The position numbers and the translations under genes were made by a program. The notes beneath the pieces were generated by a model. It did no database searches, was not told where the DNA came from, and was given only the letters and a program-made list of their open reading frames with translations. From positions 1 to 64,000 of the forward strand of contig CABYEX010000002.1 in assembly GCA_902518075.1 (NCBI GenBank): a DNA stretch of 64,000 nucleotides. The letters are read 5' to 3'. Numbering within the stretch: the stretch's first letter is position 1; every line of letters starts with the position of its first letter. This document shows positions 43,809-52,402 of this stretch, piece after piece. The stretch is from Halieaceae bacterium (GTDB lineage: Bacteria > Pseudomonadota > Gammaproteobacteria > Pseudomonadales > Halieaceae).

Positions 43809-44402
43809 TTGGAATCACCATCGAAGCAGTATGTCAATGAAGAGGACCTGCTGGTTGACTCATTTCGCTTAGCAGTGTCGGTATTCGATAGCGGTTTCAA
43901 ACCCGACTTTATCGTTGGCATCTGGCGTGGAGGGTCTTCGATCGGAATCTACGTCCAAGAGTGCCTACAATTCTTGGGCTTCAAAACCGACCACATTTCT
44001 ATACGCACATCATACCAAGGGGTGCAAAGCTACGCGGATACGATAAGCAAGCCCGAGACCATTCGGGTGCATGGGTTGCAGTATTTGTTCGAAAACCTCA
44101 ATCACCAAGACAATTTGTTAATTGTGGATGATGTGTTCAGCTCGGGACAAAATATCGAGGCGGTGATAAGGCGACTAACTCAAAAGTGCAAGCGCAATAT
44201 GCCGGCCGATGTTCGAATCGCCGTTCCCTATTACAAGCCAGCCAAAAACCAAACAGGCCGGGTTCCAGACTACTATCTACATACCACTGAAAGCTGGTTG
44301 GTGCTCCCCTATGAACTTCAGGGCCTGTGTCTAGAGGACATCAAACTACATAAACCCGAGGCGGCGGCTATCCTTAAAACAGCCCTAGGTGCGTCTGAAT
44401 AG
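43809..44402 (+). CDS. Phosphoribosyltransferase family protein, paralogue of the one at 29 kb
   Basis: A 197-residue type I PRTase. LLIVDDVFSSGQN near residues 107-119 is the PRPP motif, with SSGQN in place of the usual DTGRT of its paralogue; VGIWRGGSSIGIYVQECL near 38-55 and PDYYLHTTESWLVLPYELQGL near the C-terminus align with the paralogue throughout. GGAGG 6 nt before the TTG start. The changed PRPP loop could alter activity or leave it as a regulator. The two paralogues bracket the plus-strand purine catabolic genes, pointing to nucleotide salvage or to a PRPP- or base-sensing role. Confidence 0.83.
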   Translation: MESPSKQYVNEEDLLVDSFRLAVSVFDSGFKPDFIVGIWRGGSSIGIYVQECLQFLGFKTDHISIRTSYQGVQSYADTISKPETIRVHGLQYLFENLNHQDNLLIVDDVFSSGQNIEAVIRRLTQKCKRNMPADVRIAVPYYKPAKNQTGRVPDYYLHTTESWLVLPYELQGLCLEDIKLHKPEAAAILKTALGASE

Positions 44403-44473
44403 GCTCCTGACCGGACACATCTGGTGACAAGGACTCGAGTATCATCGCTGCGGCCGAACCTGGGCAATTAAGC

Positions 44474-44689
44474 CTACGACCGCCTTGCAAATTTCCCATA
44501 AAAACTCAACGCTTGCTTGCGTCGTAGAAGGTAAGCCAACGCCGGCGCTCCCAAGAGGGCCACGCCAAGTAAACTAAGCACGATTACCATAGGGTTATGC
44601 GTGAGTGAAGCAATCCAATCTGCATGCTGATGGCCCGGGTGTGCGAAAGCGGTTAGTGGGAGCACCAAACTTAACAGCAACGATTTCAT
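44474..44689 (-). CDS. Small His-rich membrane protein of the urease operon
   Basis: A 71-residue protein. The N-terminal [16 protein letters not shown] is a signal peptide, followed by HPGHQHADW, four His and an Asp that could bind nickel, then one transmembrane helix ([23 protein letters not shown]) and a basic tail. The beginning resembles HupE/UreJ, nickel or metal permease-like proteins of urease and hydrogenase operons, but only one helix of the usual several follows. It overlaps ureG by 4 bp. It may be a nickel-binding accessory peptide or a shortened UreJ. Confidence 0.68.
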   Translation of the reverse strand: MKSLLLSLVLPLTAFAHPGHQHADWIASLTHNPMVIVLSLLGVALLGAPALAYLLRRKQALSFYGKFARRS

Positions 44690-45324
44690 TTGACCTTCTC
44701 CTCCTGCAACGAACTTGATTGTGGTTTTAACATCCCGCGATCTATGATGAAAGCTAAGATCTCTTGTATCCCCTGGCCCGTCTTCATGTTGCTGAAAACA
44801 AATGGACGAACTCCACGCATTTTTTTTGCATCGCGTTCCATGACGTCTAAGGAAGCACCAACTAATGGCGCGATATCAACCTTATTAATGACGAGCAAAT
44901 CGCTTTTCGTGATGCCAGGACCACCTTTACGAGGAATCTTGTCACCTGCACTGACGTCGATTACGTAAATTGTGAGATCAGACAGCTCCGGAGAAAAAGT
45001 TGCACTCAGGTTGTCCCCGCCCGATTCGACGATCACCAGCTCGAGGTTCTTGTAACGACTGCTTAAATGATCTATCGCGGCAAGATTCATTGACGCATCC
45101 TCGCGAATCGCGGTGTGAGGACATCCACCTGTCTCTACACCCAATATTCGATCTTTCTCGAGAGCATCATGGTTTGTCAGAAATTGAGCATCCTCTTGGG
45201 TATAGATATCGTTAGTCACTACAGCCATGTCGTATTTGTCGCGCATCGCTTTGCATAAGAGCAGGGTAAGCGCGGTTTTTCCCGAGCCAACTGGACCACC
45301 AATTCCCACACGTAATGTTTGCAT
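44686..45324 (-). CDS. ureG: Urease accessory GTPase UreG
   Basis: A 212-residue GTPase that hydrolyses GTP and helps deliver nickel to UreC with UreE, UreF and UreD. The P-loop GPVGSGKT is at about 9-16, [12 protein letters not shown] and [18 protein letters not shown] (with the Cys-Pro-His metal motif) follow, and NKVD near 156 is the G4 motif. AGGAG 5 nt before the ATG. Conserved throughout and full length. Confidence 0.97.
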   Translation of the reverse strand: MQTLRVGIGGPVGSGKTALTLLLCKAMRDKYDMAVVTNDIYTQEDAQFLTNHDALEKDRILGVETGGCPHTAIREDASMNLAAIDHLSSRYKNLELVIVESGGDNLSATFSPELSDLTIYVIDVSAGDKIPRKGGPGITKSDLLVINKVDIAPLVGASLDVMERDAKKMRGVRPFVFSNMKTGQGIQEILAFIIDRGMLKPQSSSLQEEKVK

Positions 45325-45332
45325 CGAATCTC

Positions 45333-45986
45333 CTATGAGCGAAAAAGTCGTGAGTACTGGGTCTCGTGCTGCGCACTCAATATGGCAAGGTTGGGCGCTG
45401 TCGAAAAAGCGGTATCGAGCTTCGTAAGTTTAGATTGGGTTAGACATTCAAGTATTTTTGGCTTTAGGGACATTAACACCTTCTGTAAGACGTTCTGCCC
45501 TAGCGGCACAGCCTTCGCCGCAACAGTTATTTGATTTTCCAGCCAGGACCAAAGGAACGCAGTTACTGCCCACTCCTCGGGCACCTTCAATTTTCTCGCA
45601 AGCCATCCGTACAGAGCAACGACCGAATTTTCAACGGCGTTAGGAGTATCTATCTCTAGGTTTTCTGCCCACTTCTTCAAAGACGACCCAAGCAATAAAT
45701 CCTCACTTAGGAGCTCGGCTGTCTCTCTAGATGCAAGGATTTGCTCGTTTACGACTGCCCATGCGTCATTAGTCTCAGCTTGATAGGCCTTTCGTAAGTA
45801 GTGGCAATCTAAAGTTTGGAGTGAATCCCTGAGCACGTTATCGCACCAAGTCTGCAGTGACACCGCGCCCGAAACGTGACCTGACTCAATCGCCGCTTCC
45901 AAACCCTGACTGAACGCGAATGCGCCAATGGGTAAACTGGGAGAAAACAAATGCAATATGCCCAAAATTGCCCTGTCAGTGTCCAT
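45333..45986 (-). CDS. ureF: Urease accessory protein UreF
   Basis: A 217-residue all-helical protein forming the UreD-UreF-UreG activation complex. [26 protein letters not shown] near the N-terminus is the UreF signature. I chose the ATG 11 bp inside the ureE end because it gives the family's usual N-terminus; in-frame starts further upstream would lie inside ureE. Its C-terminus is less conserved, as is normal for UreF. Confidence 0.92.
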   Translation of the reverse strand: MDTDRAILGILHLFSPSLPIGAFAFSQGLEAAIESGHVSGAVSLQTWCDNVLRDSLQTLDCHYLRKAYQAETNDAWAVVNEQILASRETAELLSEDLLLGSSLKKWAENLEIDTPNAVENSVVALYGWLARKLKVPEEWAVTAFLWSWLENQITVAAKAVPLGQNVLQKVLMSLKPKILECLTQSKLTKLDTAFSTAPNLAILSAQHETQYSRLFRS

Positions 45987-46422
45987 GACGATGCTCGGCG
46001 TATTTCCCATAAGCTCCACTTTCAGGATAAAAGGGCCGCTCTACATTTTTGACCGTTAAACCCCAATCCCTGCACATGTTTGCCAGTACGTGATCTGGCT
46101 GAAAACGCACAATTAATTCAGCGATCTCGATGGGAGTGTGGCGGTTACCCAAGTGATAACAGGTCTTCGCAAATATGAGTGAGTTATCTGTTGTAGCCTC
46201 AACGAGCGGCTCAGGGGCTGCTCGAATAATTACGGTTCTACCGTCTTCGCTTCTTAAACAATCCCCGTCAAGCAACACCGTGCCACGCTTTAAAAATATA
46301 CCCGCAGATTCACCAGAGTCAGTGACAACTTTGAGTCGACCACGTTTTCGGGAATCGTAATCAAGAGAGATAACGCAGTCGTACGCCTTCCGCTCCTCTA
46401 TCCTCTGGGTAAATTCAAGCAC
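45976..46422 (-). CDS. ureE: Urease accessory nickel metallochaperone UreE
   Basis: A 148-residue protein with the UreE fold: an N-terminal barrel and a C-terminal metal-binding domain with KTCYHLGNRHTPIE near 87-100 holding the conserved His. The tail ends HRHGH, a short His-rich nickel-binding extension. GTG start. It overlaps ureF by 11 bp and follows ureC by 12 bp. Confidence 0.93.
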   Translation of the reverse strand: MLEFTQRIEERKAYDCVISLDYDSRKRGRLKVVTDSGESAGIFLKRGTVLLDGDCLRSEDGRTVIIRAAPEPLVEATTDNSLIFAKTCYHLGNRHTPIEIAELIVRFQPDHVLANMCRDWGLTVKNVERPFYPESGAYGKYAEHRHGH

Positions 46423-46434
46423 GCGATTTCCCGC

Positions 46435-48135
46435 TCAAAATAAAAAATATCTCTGTGCCAAAGGCAATGAGGACGCCGGTTCACAGATCAAGAGCTCACC
46501 GTCAGCTCTAACTTCATAAGTCTCTGGATGCACTTCAATTACTGGCTGAGCAGAATTTAGCTTCATATCAGTCTTGGTTACTAAGCGAATATCTCTAACG
46601 GCTGATAAATTCCGCTTCGTGTTTTTCATCCATAGATTATCTGTGTCCAACGAAAGTTGAGAGACGAAAGTGGCCGAGAGCGCGGACGCAGATGATCCCA
46701 TTGACCCAAACATCGGCCTAAAGTGTGTCGGCTGCGGCGTAGGTATGGACGCATTCGGGTCCCCCATAGGCGCGGCTGCGATAAAACCGCTTTTGATAAT
46801 CAAACTCGGCTTTGTTCCGAAGAAGGCAGGCTTCCAAAGGACGAGGTCTGCCATCTTCCCAATTTCGATTGACCCAACTTCGTGAGAGATCCCGTGCGCG
46901 ATGGCAGGATTAATGGTGTACTTAGCGATGTATCGCTTCGCCCTGAAGTTATCGTGCCAACTCGGATCTTCTGCTAGTGAACCAAATTGGTCCTTCATCT
47001 TGTGGGCGGTTTGCCATGTTCGCGTAATCACCTCTCCAACACGACCCATAGCCTGGGAATCTGACGCAATCATACTAAACGCGCCTTTATCATGAAGAAT
47101 ATCCTCTGCGGCGATAGTCTCCTTTCGAATCCGGCTATCCGCAAACGCAACATCCTCAGGAATATTCGGTGAGAGATGATGACAGACCATCAACATATCT
47201 AAATGTTCATCTACAGTATTTACAGTGTAGGGGCGCGTTGGGTTTGTTGAGGAGGGCAGCACGTTTGCCAAACCGGCAGCTTTAATAATGTCAGGCGCAT
47301 GCCCGCCACCGGCCCCCTCCGTATGGTAAGTGTGGATTGTCCGACCATTAATCGCCTTAATCGTCTCTTCCACGAAACCACTCTCGTTGAGAGTGTCCGT
47401 ATGAATGGCAACTTGTGTGTCTGTCTCTTCCGCAACAGCAAGGCACGTATCTATGGCTTGGGGCGTGGTACCCCAGTCTTCATGAAGTTTGAGGCCGCAA
47501 GCTCCCGCGCGAATTTGCTCGACCAACGGATCGCGCCTACTTGAGTTCCCCTTGCCCAGAAAGCCAAAATTCATGGGTTGATCTTCGATGGCTCGCATCA
47601 TCATTTCCAAATTGAAATGCCCAGGAGTGCAAGTGGTTGCGTTGGTGCCTGTTGCAGGACCTGTCCCACCTCCAATCATCGTCGTTATGCCACTGGCGAG
47701 CGCTTCATCAATCTGTTGGGGACAGATGAAATGAATGTGAGAGTCAATACCTCCCGCGGTTAAGATTTTACCCTCGCCTGCTACAACCTCCGTTGCAGGC
47801 CCAATCACCACATTCACACCAGCCTGAATATCAGGATTGCCCGCCTTTCCAATGCCAGCTATCCGACCATGCTTCACGCCCACATCGGCCTTCACTATCG
47901 CCGAATAGTCAACGATCAATGTATTGGTTATGACCAGATCCATACATTCCGAATCTGCGGCTTGTGACTGGCCCATTCCGTCACGAATTACCTTGCCGCC
48001 ACCAAACGTGACCTCCTCACCTGGAACCGCGTGGTCAGATTCTGGGGAAACCCAGAGGTTGGTATCTCCAAGTCGGACTGAGTCACCAACTGTTGGGCCG
48101 TAGAGCTCAGAGTACGCTTGCCGTGAAATCTTCAT
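46435..48135 (-). CDS. ureC: Urease alpha subunit (catalytic)
   Basis: A 566-residue catalytic subunit hydrolysing urea to ammonia and carbamate at a di-nickel centre. The nickel ligands His133, His135, carbamylated Lys216, His245, His271 and Asp359 are in place, as is the flap Cys318 with His319 and His320 (MVCHHLSP). Full length with nothing odd. It works with UreA and UreB encoded just upstream; the urea it consumes is produced by the allantoicase and ureidoglycolate lyase of the same island. Confidence 0.98.
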   Translation of the reverse strand: MKISRQAYSELYGPTVGDSVRLGDTNLWVSPESDHAVPGEEVTFGGGKVIRDGMGQSQAADSECMDLVITNTLIVDYSAIVKADVGVKHGRIAGIGKAGNPDIQAGVNVVIGPATEVVAGEGKILTAGGIDSHIHFICPQQIDEALASGITTMIGGGTGPATGTNATTCTPGHFNLEMMMRAIEDQPMNFGFLGKGNSSRRDPLVEQIRAGACGLKLHEDWGTTPQAIDTCLAVAEETDTQVAIHTDTLNESGFVEETIKAINGRTIHTYHTEGAGGGHAPDIIKAAGLANVLPSSTNPTRPYTVNTVDEHLDMLMVCHHLSPNIPEDVAFADSRIRKETIAAEDILHDKGAFSMIASDSQAMGRVGEVITRTWQTAHKMKDQFGSLAEDPSWHDNFRAKRYIAKYTINPAIAHGISHEVGSIEIGKMADLVLWKPAFFGTKPSLIIKSGFIAAAPMGDPNASIPTPQPTHFRPMFGSMGSSASALSATFVSQLSLDTDNLWMKNTKRNLSAVRDIRLVTKTDMKLNSAQPVIEVHPETYEVRADGELLICEPASSLPLAQRYFLF

Positions 48136-48137
48136 AT

Positions 48138-48449
48138 CTAGCTCTCGATAGCCCCGTTTATCAAACCGCGAAACCCATAAATCTCACGTTTTCCCGCCAT
48201 CGCTACTAGTTCAACTGTTCGTTGCTGCCCAGGCTCAAACCGCACCGCAGTGCCAGCGGGTATGTTGAGCCGGAACCCTCTTGTGTAGTCACGCTCAAAG
48301 GTCAAACAGGGATTCACCTCGAAGAAGTGGTAATGAGAGCCGACTTGGATAGGACGATCTCCAGCGTTTGCAACCAATATTGTCAAGGTTTGCCTACCTT
48401 CATTAAGCGTGATTTCGCCCTGTTCAATTTTCATTTCTCCTGGAATCAT
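48138..48449 (-). CDS. ureB: Urease beta subunit
   Basis: A 103-residue structural subunit. [19 protein letters not shown] at the start, [17 protein letters not shown] near 32-48 and [17 protein letters not shown] near 70 are diagnostic. It overlaps ureA by 4 bp and ends 2 bp before ureC. Separate UreA, UreB and UreC subunits are the standard non-fused bacterial arrangement. Confidence 0.97.
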   Translation of the reverse strand: MIPGEMKIEQGEITLNEGRQTLTILVANAGDRPIQVGSHYHFFEVNPCLTFERDYTRGFRLNIPAGTAVRFEPGQQRTVELVAMAGKREIYGFRGLINGAIES

Positions 48450-48763
48450 GGGTTCAGACCCTCCTGTATGGGTTCGTGAACAGTTACCAATTTTGTACCG
48501 TCTGGAAACGTGGCTTCTACTTGCACCTCATCTACCATCTCCGCAACCCCCTCCATCACCTGATCTCGGGTGATAATAGTCCTTCCGAGTTGCATTAACT
48601 GAGCGACGGTCTTTCCATCGCGAGCCCCTTCCAAAATCTCCATGCTTATCAACGCTACCGCTTCTGGGTAGTTGAGTGGGAGTCCTCTTGCCAAACGGCG
48701 CTCGGCTACTAAGCCTGCGGTGAATAACAACAACTTGTCCTTCTCGCGCGGCGTTAAATCCAT
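48446..48763 (-). CDS. ureA: Urease gamma subunit
   Basis: A 105-residue subunit. [23 protein letters not shown] at the start, [11 protein letters not shown] near 30-40 and the [18 protein letters not shown] end are those of UreA. Its ATG directly follows the ureD stop with no gap, so translation is probably coupled. Confidence 0.97.
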   Translation of the reverse strand: MDLTPREKDKLLLFTAGLVAERRLARGLPLNYPEAVALISMEILEGARDGKTVAQLMQLGRTIITRDQVMEGVAEMVDEVQVEATFPDGTKLVTVHEPIQEGLNP

Positions 48764-49657
48764 CTAAGTTCTCCATATACGTGGACTAGCTACAGCCCTA
48801 TCCACTAGTTTTGGACCGATAGCTGTCCACAATTGCTCAAGTGCGGATTTGGTCTCCTCTTCCACGCCAGACAGGATTCGTAGAGTTATCAGGCATTCTC
48901 GAATGGCCGAAACGCCAGAATGGACGTCGAAAGACTTCAACGACTCTCGAGCGACCGACACCACATCGGATGTAGTCCCAGAGTTTTGGGGAAGAACTAC
49001 AGTCAAAGAGGCGAAACTGACCATACCGTTTAATCCACTGACGGCGTTTACAGTTTGAGGGGTTAGCCTCAAATTCTCTCGAAACAATAGCCGACCCTCC
49101 CGGGAAACTCTGAGAGACTGGATTAGCTGTCCATTTTCAAAAGGATGGCCGCCAGCACGCCGTCCAAAAATAAGATGCTCCCAGCCAAAAAATAATGCCC
49201 TTGAATCCACATTAACAAAAGTTTCCAGCTCTCCAAATGCTCCGTCAAATACGATCGTATCCTGAGGCAAGTGTGCACAAAAACCGTCGGATGTTACGTC
49301 TATATGAGTGCTTGCTCTTTGCGGTATTTGATTGTGGCGAGCCTGATACAACTTTCCTGAAGCAGGAGTTGTAATCAATACCTTGGCCCCCGGATTCACT
49401 TTGAATCGCGACTGCAAACTATCTCCCGACACCATACCTCCAGGTGGGTGTAAAACATAGCAATGTGCAAGGTCGCCATCATGAAACAACTTTTGAATTC
49501 GCAAGGGGCCCTGATGTGAGAGTCTTACGAGCGCAGTTTTTCCAGCAGCAGTTCTTTGGAAATCACAATCGATACTCGCAGGCCAAACACTAGAATGGCG
49601 GCTACAGTCGTCTCCTTTTACGAACTGGCTACGGTCTATGCTGGGGGAGGGAATCAT
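48764..49657 (-). CDS. ureD: Urease accessory protein UreD (UreH)
   Basis: A 297-residue scaffold of the urease activation complex. QGPLRIQKLFHDGDLAHCYVLHPPGGMVSGDSL (read across residues about 50-82) is the UreD core motif, with PASGKLYQAR following. It overlaps the puuE end by 4 bp, tying allantoinase and urease maturation into one transcript. Confidence 0.94.
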   Translation of the reverse strand: MIPSPSIDRSQFVKGDDCSRHSSVWPASIDCDFQRTAAGKTALVRLSHQGPLRIQKLFHDGDLAHCYVLHPPGGMVSGDSLQSRFKVNPGAKVLITTPASGKLYQARHNQIPQRASTHIDVTSDGFCAHLPQDTIVFDGAFGELETFVNVDSRALFFGWEHLIFGRRAGGHPFENGQLIQSLRVSREGRLLFRENLRLTPQTVNAVSGLNGMVSFASLTVVLPQNSGTTSDVVSVARESLKSFDVHSGVSAIRECLITLRILSGVEEETKSALEQLWTAIGPKLVDRAVASPRIWRT

Positions 49658-50583
49658 GAGGCATGAAAGGGGTGGTGTTTATACCAATGCTTCGCGATAT
49701 CCACGCGACGGCAGATCCAGACTTGATCGTGTTGCTCTATGTGGTCGAGGAAGCGCTGCAGCGCGGCGAACCGACCCGGCCGTCCGGCCAACCGGCAGTG
49801 CAGGCCAATCGACATCATTTTTGGGGTTTCTTCACCTTCCTTGTATAGCACGTCAAACGCGTCTCTCAAGTAACCGAAAAACTGCTCGCCAGAGTTAAAG
49901 CCCTGAGGTGTGGCAAAGCGCATATCGTTGGTATCTAGAGAATAAGGAACCACCAGCAGTGGCTCCTCTTCGCCGCCGTTAGGCAACTCCACTATGGTCC
50001 AGAACGGCAAATCATCGCTGTAATTGTCTGAGTCATATAGAAAGCCGCCGTGCTCAACCACCAACGATCGTGTGTTTGGACTGTCACGCCCGGTGTACCA
50101 GCCGAGCGGGTGCTCGCCAGTGAGTTCTCGAAAAATCTCAACGGCCTCGCGCATGTGTTCGCGCTCGGTATCTATTTCCATGTTTTGGTAGTGAATCCAC
50201 TTTAAACCATGACAGGCGATTTCATGTCCAAGACGTTGAAATTCAGATGTTAAGTCCCGGTGACGTTGCAATGCTGTAGCGACCGCAAAGACGGTCAATG
50301 GCAGATCACGCCGCTCAAATTCTCTCAGGATACGCCAAACCCCAACCCGTGAGCCGTATTCGTAAATCGACTCCATACTCATGTGGCGATCTTTATAGGG
50401 CAGCGCGCCAATGATCTCCGATAAAAATTGCTCTGAGTGCTCGTCGCCATGCAGTACGTTATTCTCACCACCTTCCTCGTAATTCAATACAAACTGAACG
50501 GCAATACGGGCGTTATTGGGCCATTCGGCGTGAGGTGGTGTAGGCCCGTAACCAATCAAATCACGGGGGTAATCAGAGTTCAT
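49654..50583 (-). CDS. puuE: Allantoinase PuuE (polysaccharide-deacetylase type)
   Basis: A 309-residue metal-independent allantoinase of the NodB/polysaccharide deacetylase fold. NSDYPRDLIGYGPTPPHAEWPNNARIAVQFVLNYEEGGENNVLHGD covers the recognisable N-terminus (residues 2 to about 47); HEIACHGLKWIHYQ near 130 and GWYTGRDSPNTR near 165 are further signatures. It hydrolyses allantoin to allantoate. I chose the ATG with AGGA 8 nt upstream over one 16 codons earlier. It leads the minus-strand puuE-ureDABCEFG operon, so half of the purine pathway is transcribed away from the other half. Confidence 0.95.
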   Translation of the reverse strand: MNSDYPRDLIGYGPTPPHAEWPNNARIAVQFVLNYEEGGENNVLHGDEHSEQFLSEIIGALPYKDRHMSMESIYEYGSRVGVWRILREFERRDLPLTVFAVATALQRHRDLTSEFQRLGHEIACHGLKWIHYQNMEIDTEREHMREAVEIFRELTGEHPLGWYTGRDSPNTRSLVVEHGGFLYDSDNYSDDLPFWTIVELPNGGEEEPLLVVPYSLDTNDMRFATPQGFNSGEQFFGYLRDAFDVLYKEGEETPKMMSIGLHCRLAGRPGRFAALQRFLDHIEQHDQVWICRRVDIAKHWYKHHPFHAS

Positions 50584-50627
50584 CTGTTGGTTCCTAAATA
50601 CTATTGAGATCGCTCGCCGCCTAAGCA

Positions 50628-50735
50628 TCAACTAAGCGCGGGATGAGCCACAATGTCCGGCCGCCAAGCCGCCATGACATCATCGCTCAACTGGTTGTGC
50701 AATGCCGCAATATTTTCCTTAACCCGCCGTGGCAT
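50628..50735 (-). CDS. Possible 35-residue peptide upstream of puuE
   Basis: An ATG-started ORF directly after an in-frame stop, with a natural-looking composition (MPRRVKENIAALHNQLSDD then a MAAWRPD segment) that ends 44 bp before puuE. It has no SD. It could be a short leader peptide, a decayed gene fragment or chance. Low confidence. Confidence 0.25.
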   Translation of the reverse strand: MPRRVKENIAALHNQLSDDVMAAWRPDIVAHPALS

Positions 50736-50825
50736 CTATTTTGTAAGAACTGCGTACAGATACATAGCGGCCCGTGGTGATGAGCCAAGGGCAAATCGAC
50801 AGCGAAGAGAGAAGGAACTGAAAAA

Positions 50826-50963
50826 ATGGCTGATTGCGGATGCGGACGCAGCCCTACCGGGCAATGTATGGGCTGGCATAACCTATCTGAGGAGGAGTAC
50901 CAGCAGAAACTGAAAGAGCATCAAGAGAAAGAGGCTGAGAACAACAACGGCGCTAACGAATGA
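50826..50963 (+). CDS. 45-residue Cys-rich small protein
   Basis: A short gene with AAGGA 9 nt before its ATG. The N-terminal part has CGCGRSPTGQCMGW, with three Cys and a following HNLSEEEY, then a charged, coiled-coil-like tail (QQKLKEHQEKEAE) ending NNNGANE. The Cys-x-Cys-x9-Cys pattern plus GWH could bind zinc. Similar short Cys-rich proteins with the CGRSPTG-x-C-x-GWH pattern exist as conserved hypotheticals in related gammaproteobacteria, as far as I recall. It precedes the DNA glycosylase gene by 63 bp on the same strand. Confidence 0.68.
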   Translation: MADCGCGRSPTGQCMGWHNLSEEEYQQKLKEHQEKEAENNNGANE

Positions 50964-51026
50964 ATGCACAGCAGTCCCGGCGTGCCGCTAAATAAGGCTT
51001 CGGTAAAAAAGTGAGCCTCCTTCCTG

Positions 51027-51851
51027 ATGCCTGAAGGTCCCGAAATACGTCGAGCCGCCGACAAAATAGAGGCGGTATTGAAAGACAAGACTGTTGAACG
51101 GATCCAGTTCGGGCTGCAGCCGCTAAAAAAGTTTTCAAAGGCGCTGACTGGCACCAAGGTGTTGCAATTGGAGACCCGTGGCAAGGCGCTCCTAACCCAT
51201 TTCGACTCCGGTCATACAATCTACTCCCATAATCAGCTTTACGGTGTTTGGCGCGTCGTGAAGCGCGACACACTGCCTAAGACCAACCGGCAGCTCAGAC
51301 TAGCTCTACATACTGCGCAGCATAGCGCCCTCCTCTATAGCGCATCAGACATCAGCGTGTGGAAAACAGAGAAGATTGAGGAACATCCGTTTCTGCAGCG
51401 GATTGGTCCCGATATTCTAAATCCCGACCTCTCCTGGCGGGAAGTCGCAGAGCGACTGCAGAGCAGGACGTTTGCAGGCAGAGCCCTGAACTCTGTCTAT
51501 CTGGATCAGGCATTCCTCGCTGGATTAGGTAACTACCTACGGAGCGAGATTTTATTCATTGCGGGTATTCATCCAGCAAGAAAAGCCCGAGAGCTGAGCA
51601 AAGGCGAGATCGGCAAGTTGGCCCGCATCACGCTGGATATCAGCCAACGCAGCTATGCGTCACAGGGCGTCACAATCCCGTATCAACAATACAAGGCATT
51701 AAAAAAGAAGGGTGTCAGCTACGGTAAAGCTCGTTTCTTTGTCTTCAGCCGTGCCAACCAACCATGCCGGGTGTGCAAAACTAAGATTCAGCGTTCAACC
51801 GCCAACTCCCGGCGAATTTATACCTGCGCCACCTGCCAACCCACTGAATGA
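51027..51851 (+). CDS. nei: DNA glycosylase/AP lyase, Fpg/Nei family (endonuclease VIII)
   Basis: A 274-residue base-excision repair enzyme. PEGPEIRRAADKIE at the N-terminus has the catalytic Pro2 and Glu3 and is characteristic of Nei rather than MutM. A helix-two-turn-helix lies near GLGNYLRSEILFIAGIHP, and the C-terminal zinc finger is CRVC followed by CATC (residues about 249-270). Nei removes oxidised pyrimidines and cleaves the abasic site. Downstream neighbours show no clear link, though a permease for oxidisable purines lies nearby. Confidence 0.92.
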   Translation: MPEGPEIRRAADKIEAVLKDKTVERIQFGLQPLKKFSKALTGTKVLQLETRGKALLTHFDSGHTIYSHNQLYGVWRVVKRDTLPKTNRQLRLALHTAQHSALLYSASDISVWKTEKIEEHPFLQRIGPDILNPDLSWREVAERLQSRTFAGRALNSVYLDQAFLAGLGNYLRSEILFIAGIHPARKARELSKGEIGKLARITLDISQRSYASQGVTIPYQQYKALKKKGVSYGKARFFVFSRANQPCRVCKTKIQRSTANSRRIYTCATCQPTE

Positions 51852-51944
51852 GCGCGCCCGTCGCAAGATCGCTTTGCCGACTGTTCGTATGGCCGGTGAG
51901 GCATGTCCCGCTTCCCCGGCTTTTACTCCTTTTAGGATCCCCCG

Positions 51945-52151
51945 ATGCTGCAATTTCTTTTTTTGATCATTGATGTGGTGATCGTCGTGGCATTCATCGC
52001 CGGACCCTGGATCATCCTGACAAAACTCAATGTTCAGTGGCCCAACTGGCTAAAGGACGGAATCGTTGGGGTAATTTTTTTCGTCATTTGGGCGGGCATT
52101 GCACTGTATCTAGCCACCCAAACTATTATTTGGCTGGGCTTCGTGCCCTGA
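51945..52151 (+). CDS. Small two-helix membrane protein, unknown function
   Basis: A 68-residue protein with two hydrophobic helices (about 4-24 and 39-60) joined by a short polar loop with LNVQWPNWLKDG. No family recognised. Upstream, the sequence has AGGATCCCCCG, so AGGA about 8 nt from the ATG could serve as SD. It stands between nei and the second AzgA-type permease gene. Confidence 0.6.
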   Translation: MLQFLFLIIDVVIVVAFIAGPWIILTKLNVQWPNWLKDGIVGVIFFVIWAGIALYLATQTIIWLGFVP

Positions 52152-52402
52152 GGTAGGACTGCGGTAAGCTCGTAGCATGAGATCTCTTGCACACCCAGTC
52201 AGGACTGACCGAACTTGTATGGCTCGCTCAACCGGGCAAACAGGATTTTCGAGTCAATAGCATGTAATTTTGGCGGGGCAGCGGATCGTGTCGACACAAT
52301 CAGAAGTGGTGTCTCCTCTCCACAGGCCGCTAATATTTCCTTCCCCTGCATTCGCTACATTTCCAAGTCCGTGGCCAAAGATCGATTAACGCAGGATATG
52401 CA

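Noticed and set aside
50636..50650. Possible sigma-54 promoter on the minus strand before puuE
   Set aside because: GG-N10-GC spacing is right (TGGCTC ... GCGCT), but the bases around both doublets match the consensus poorly and no NtrC-like site is present.
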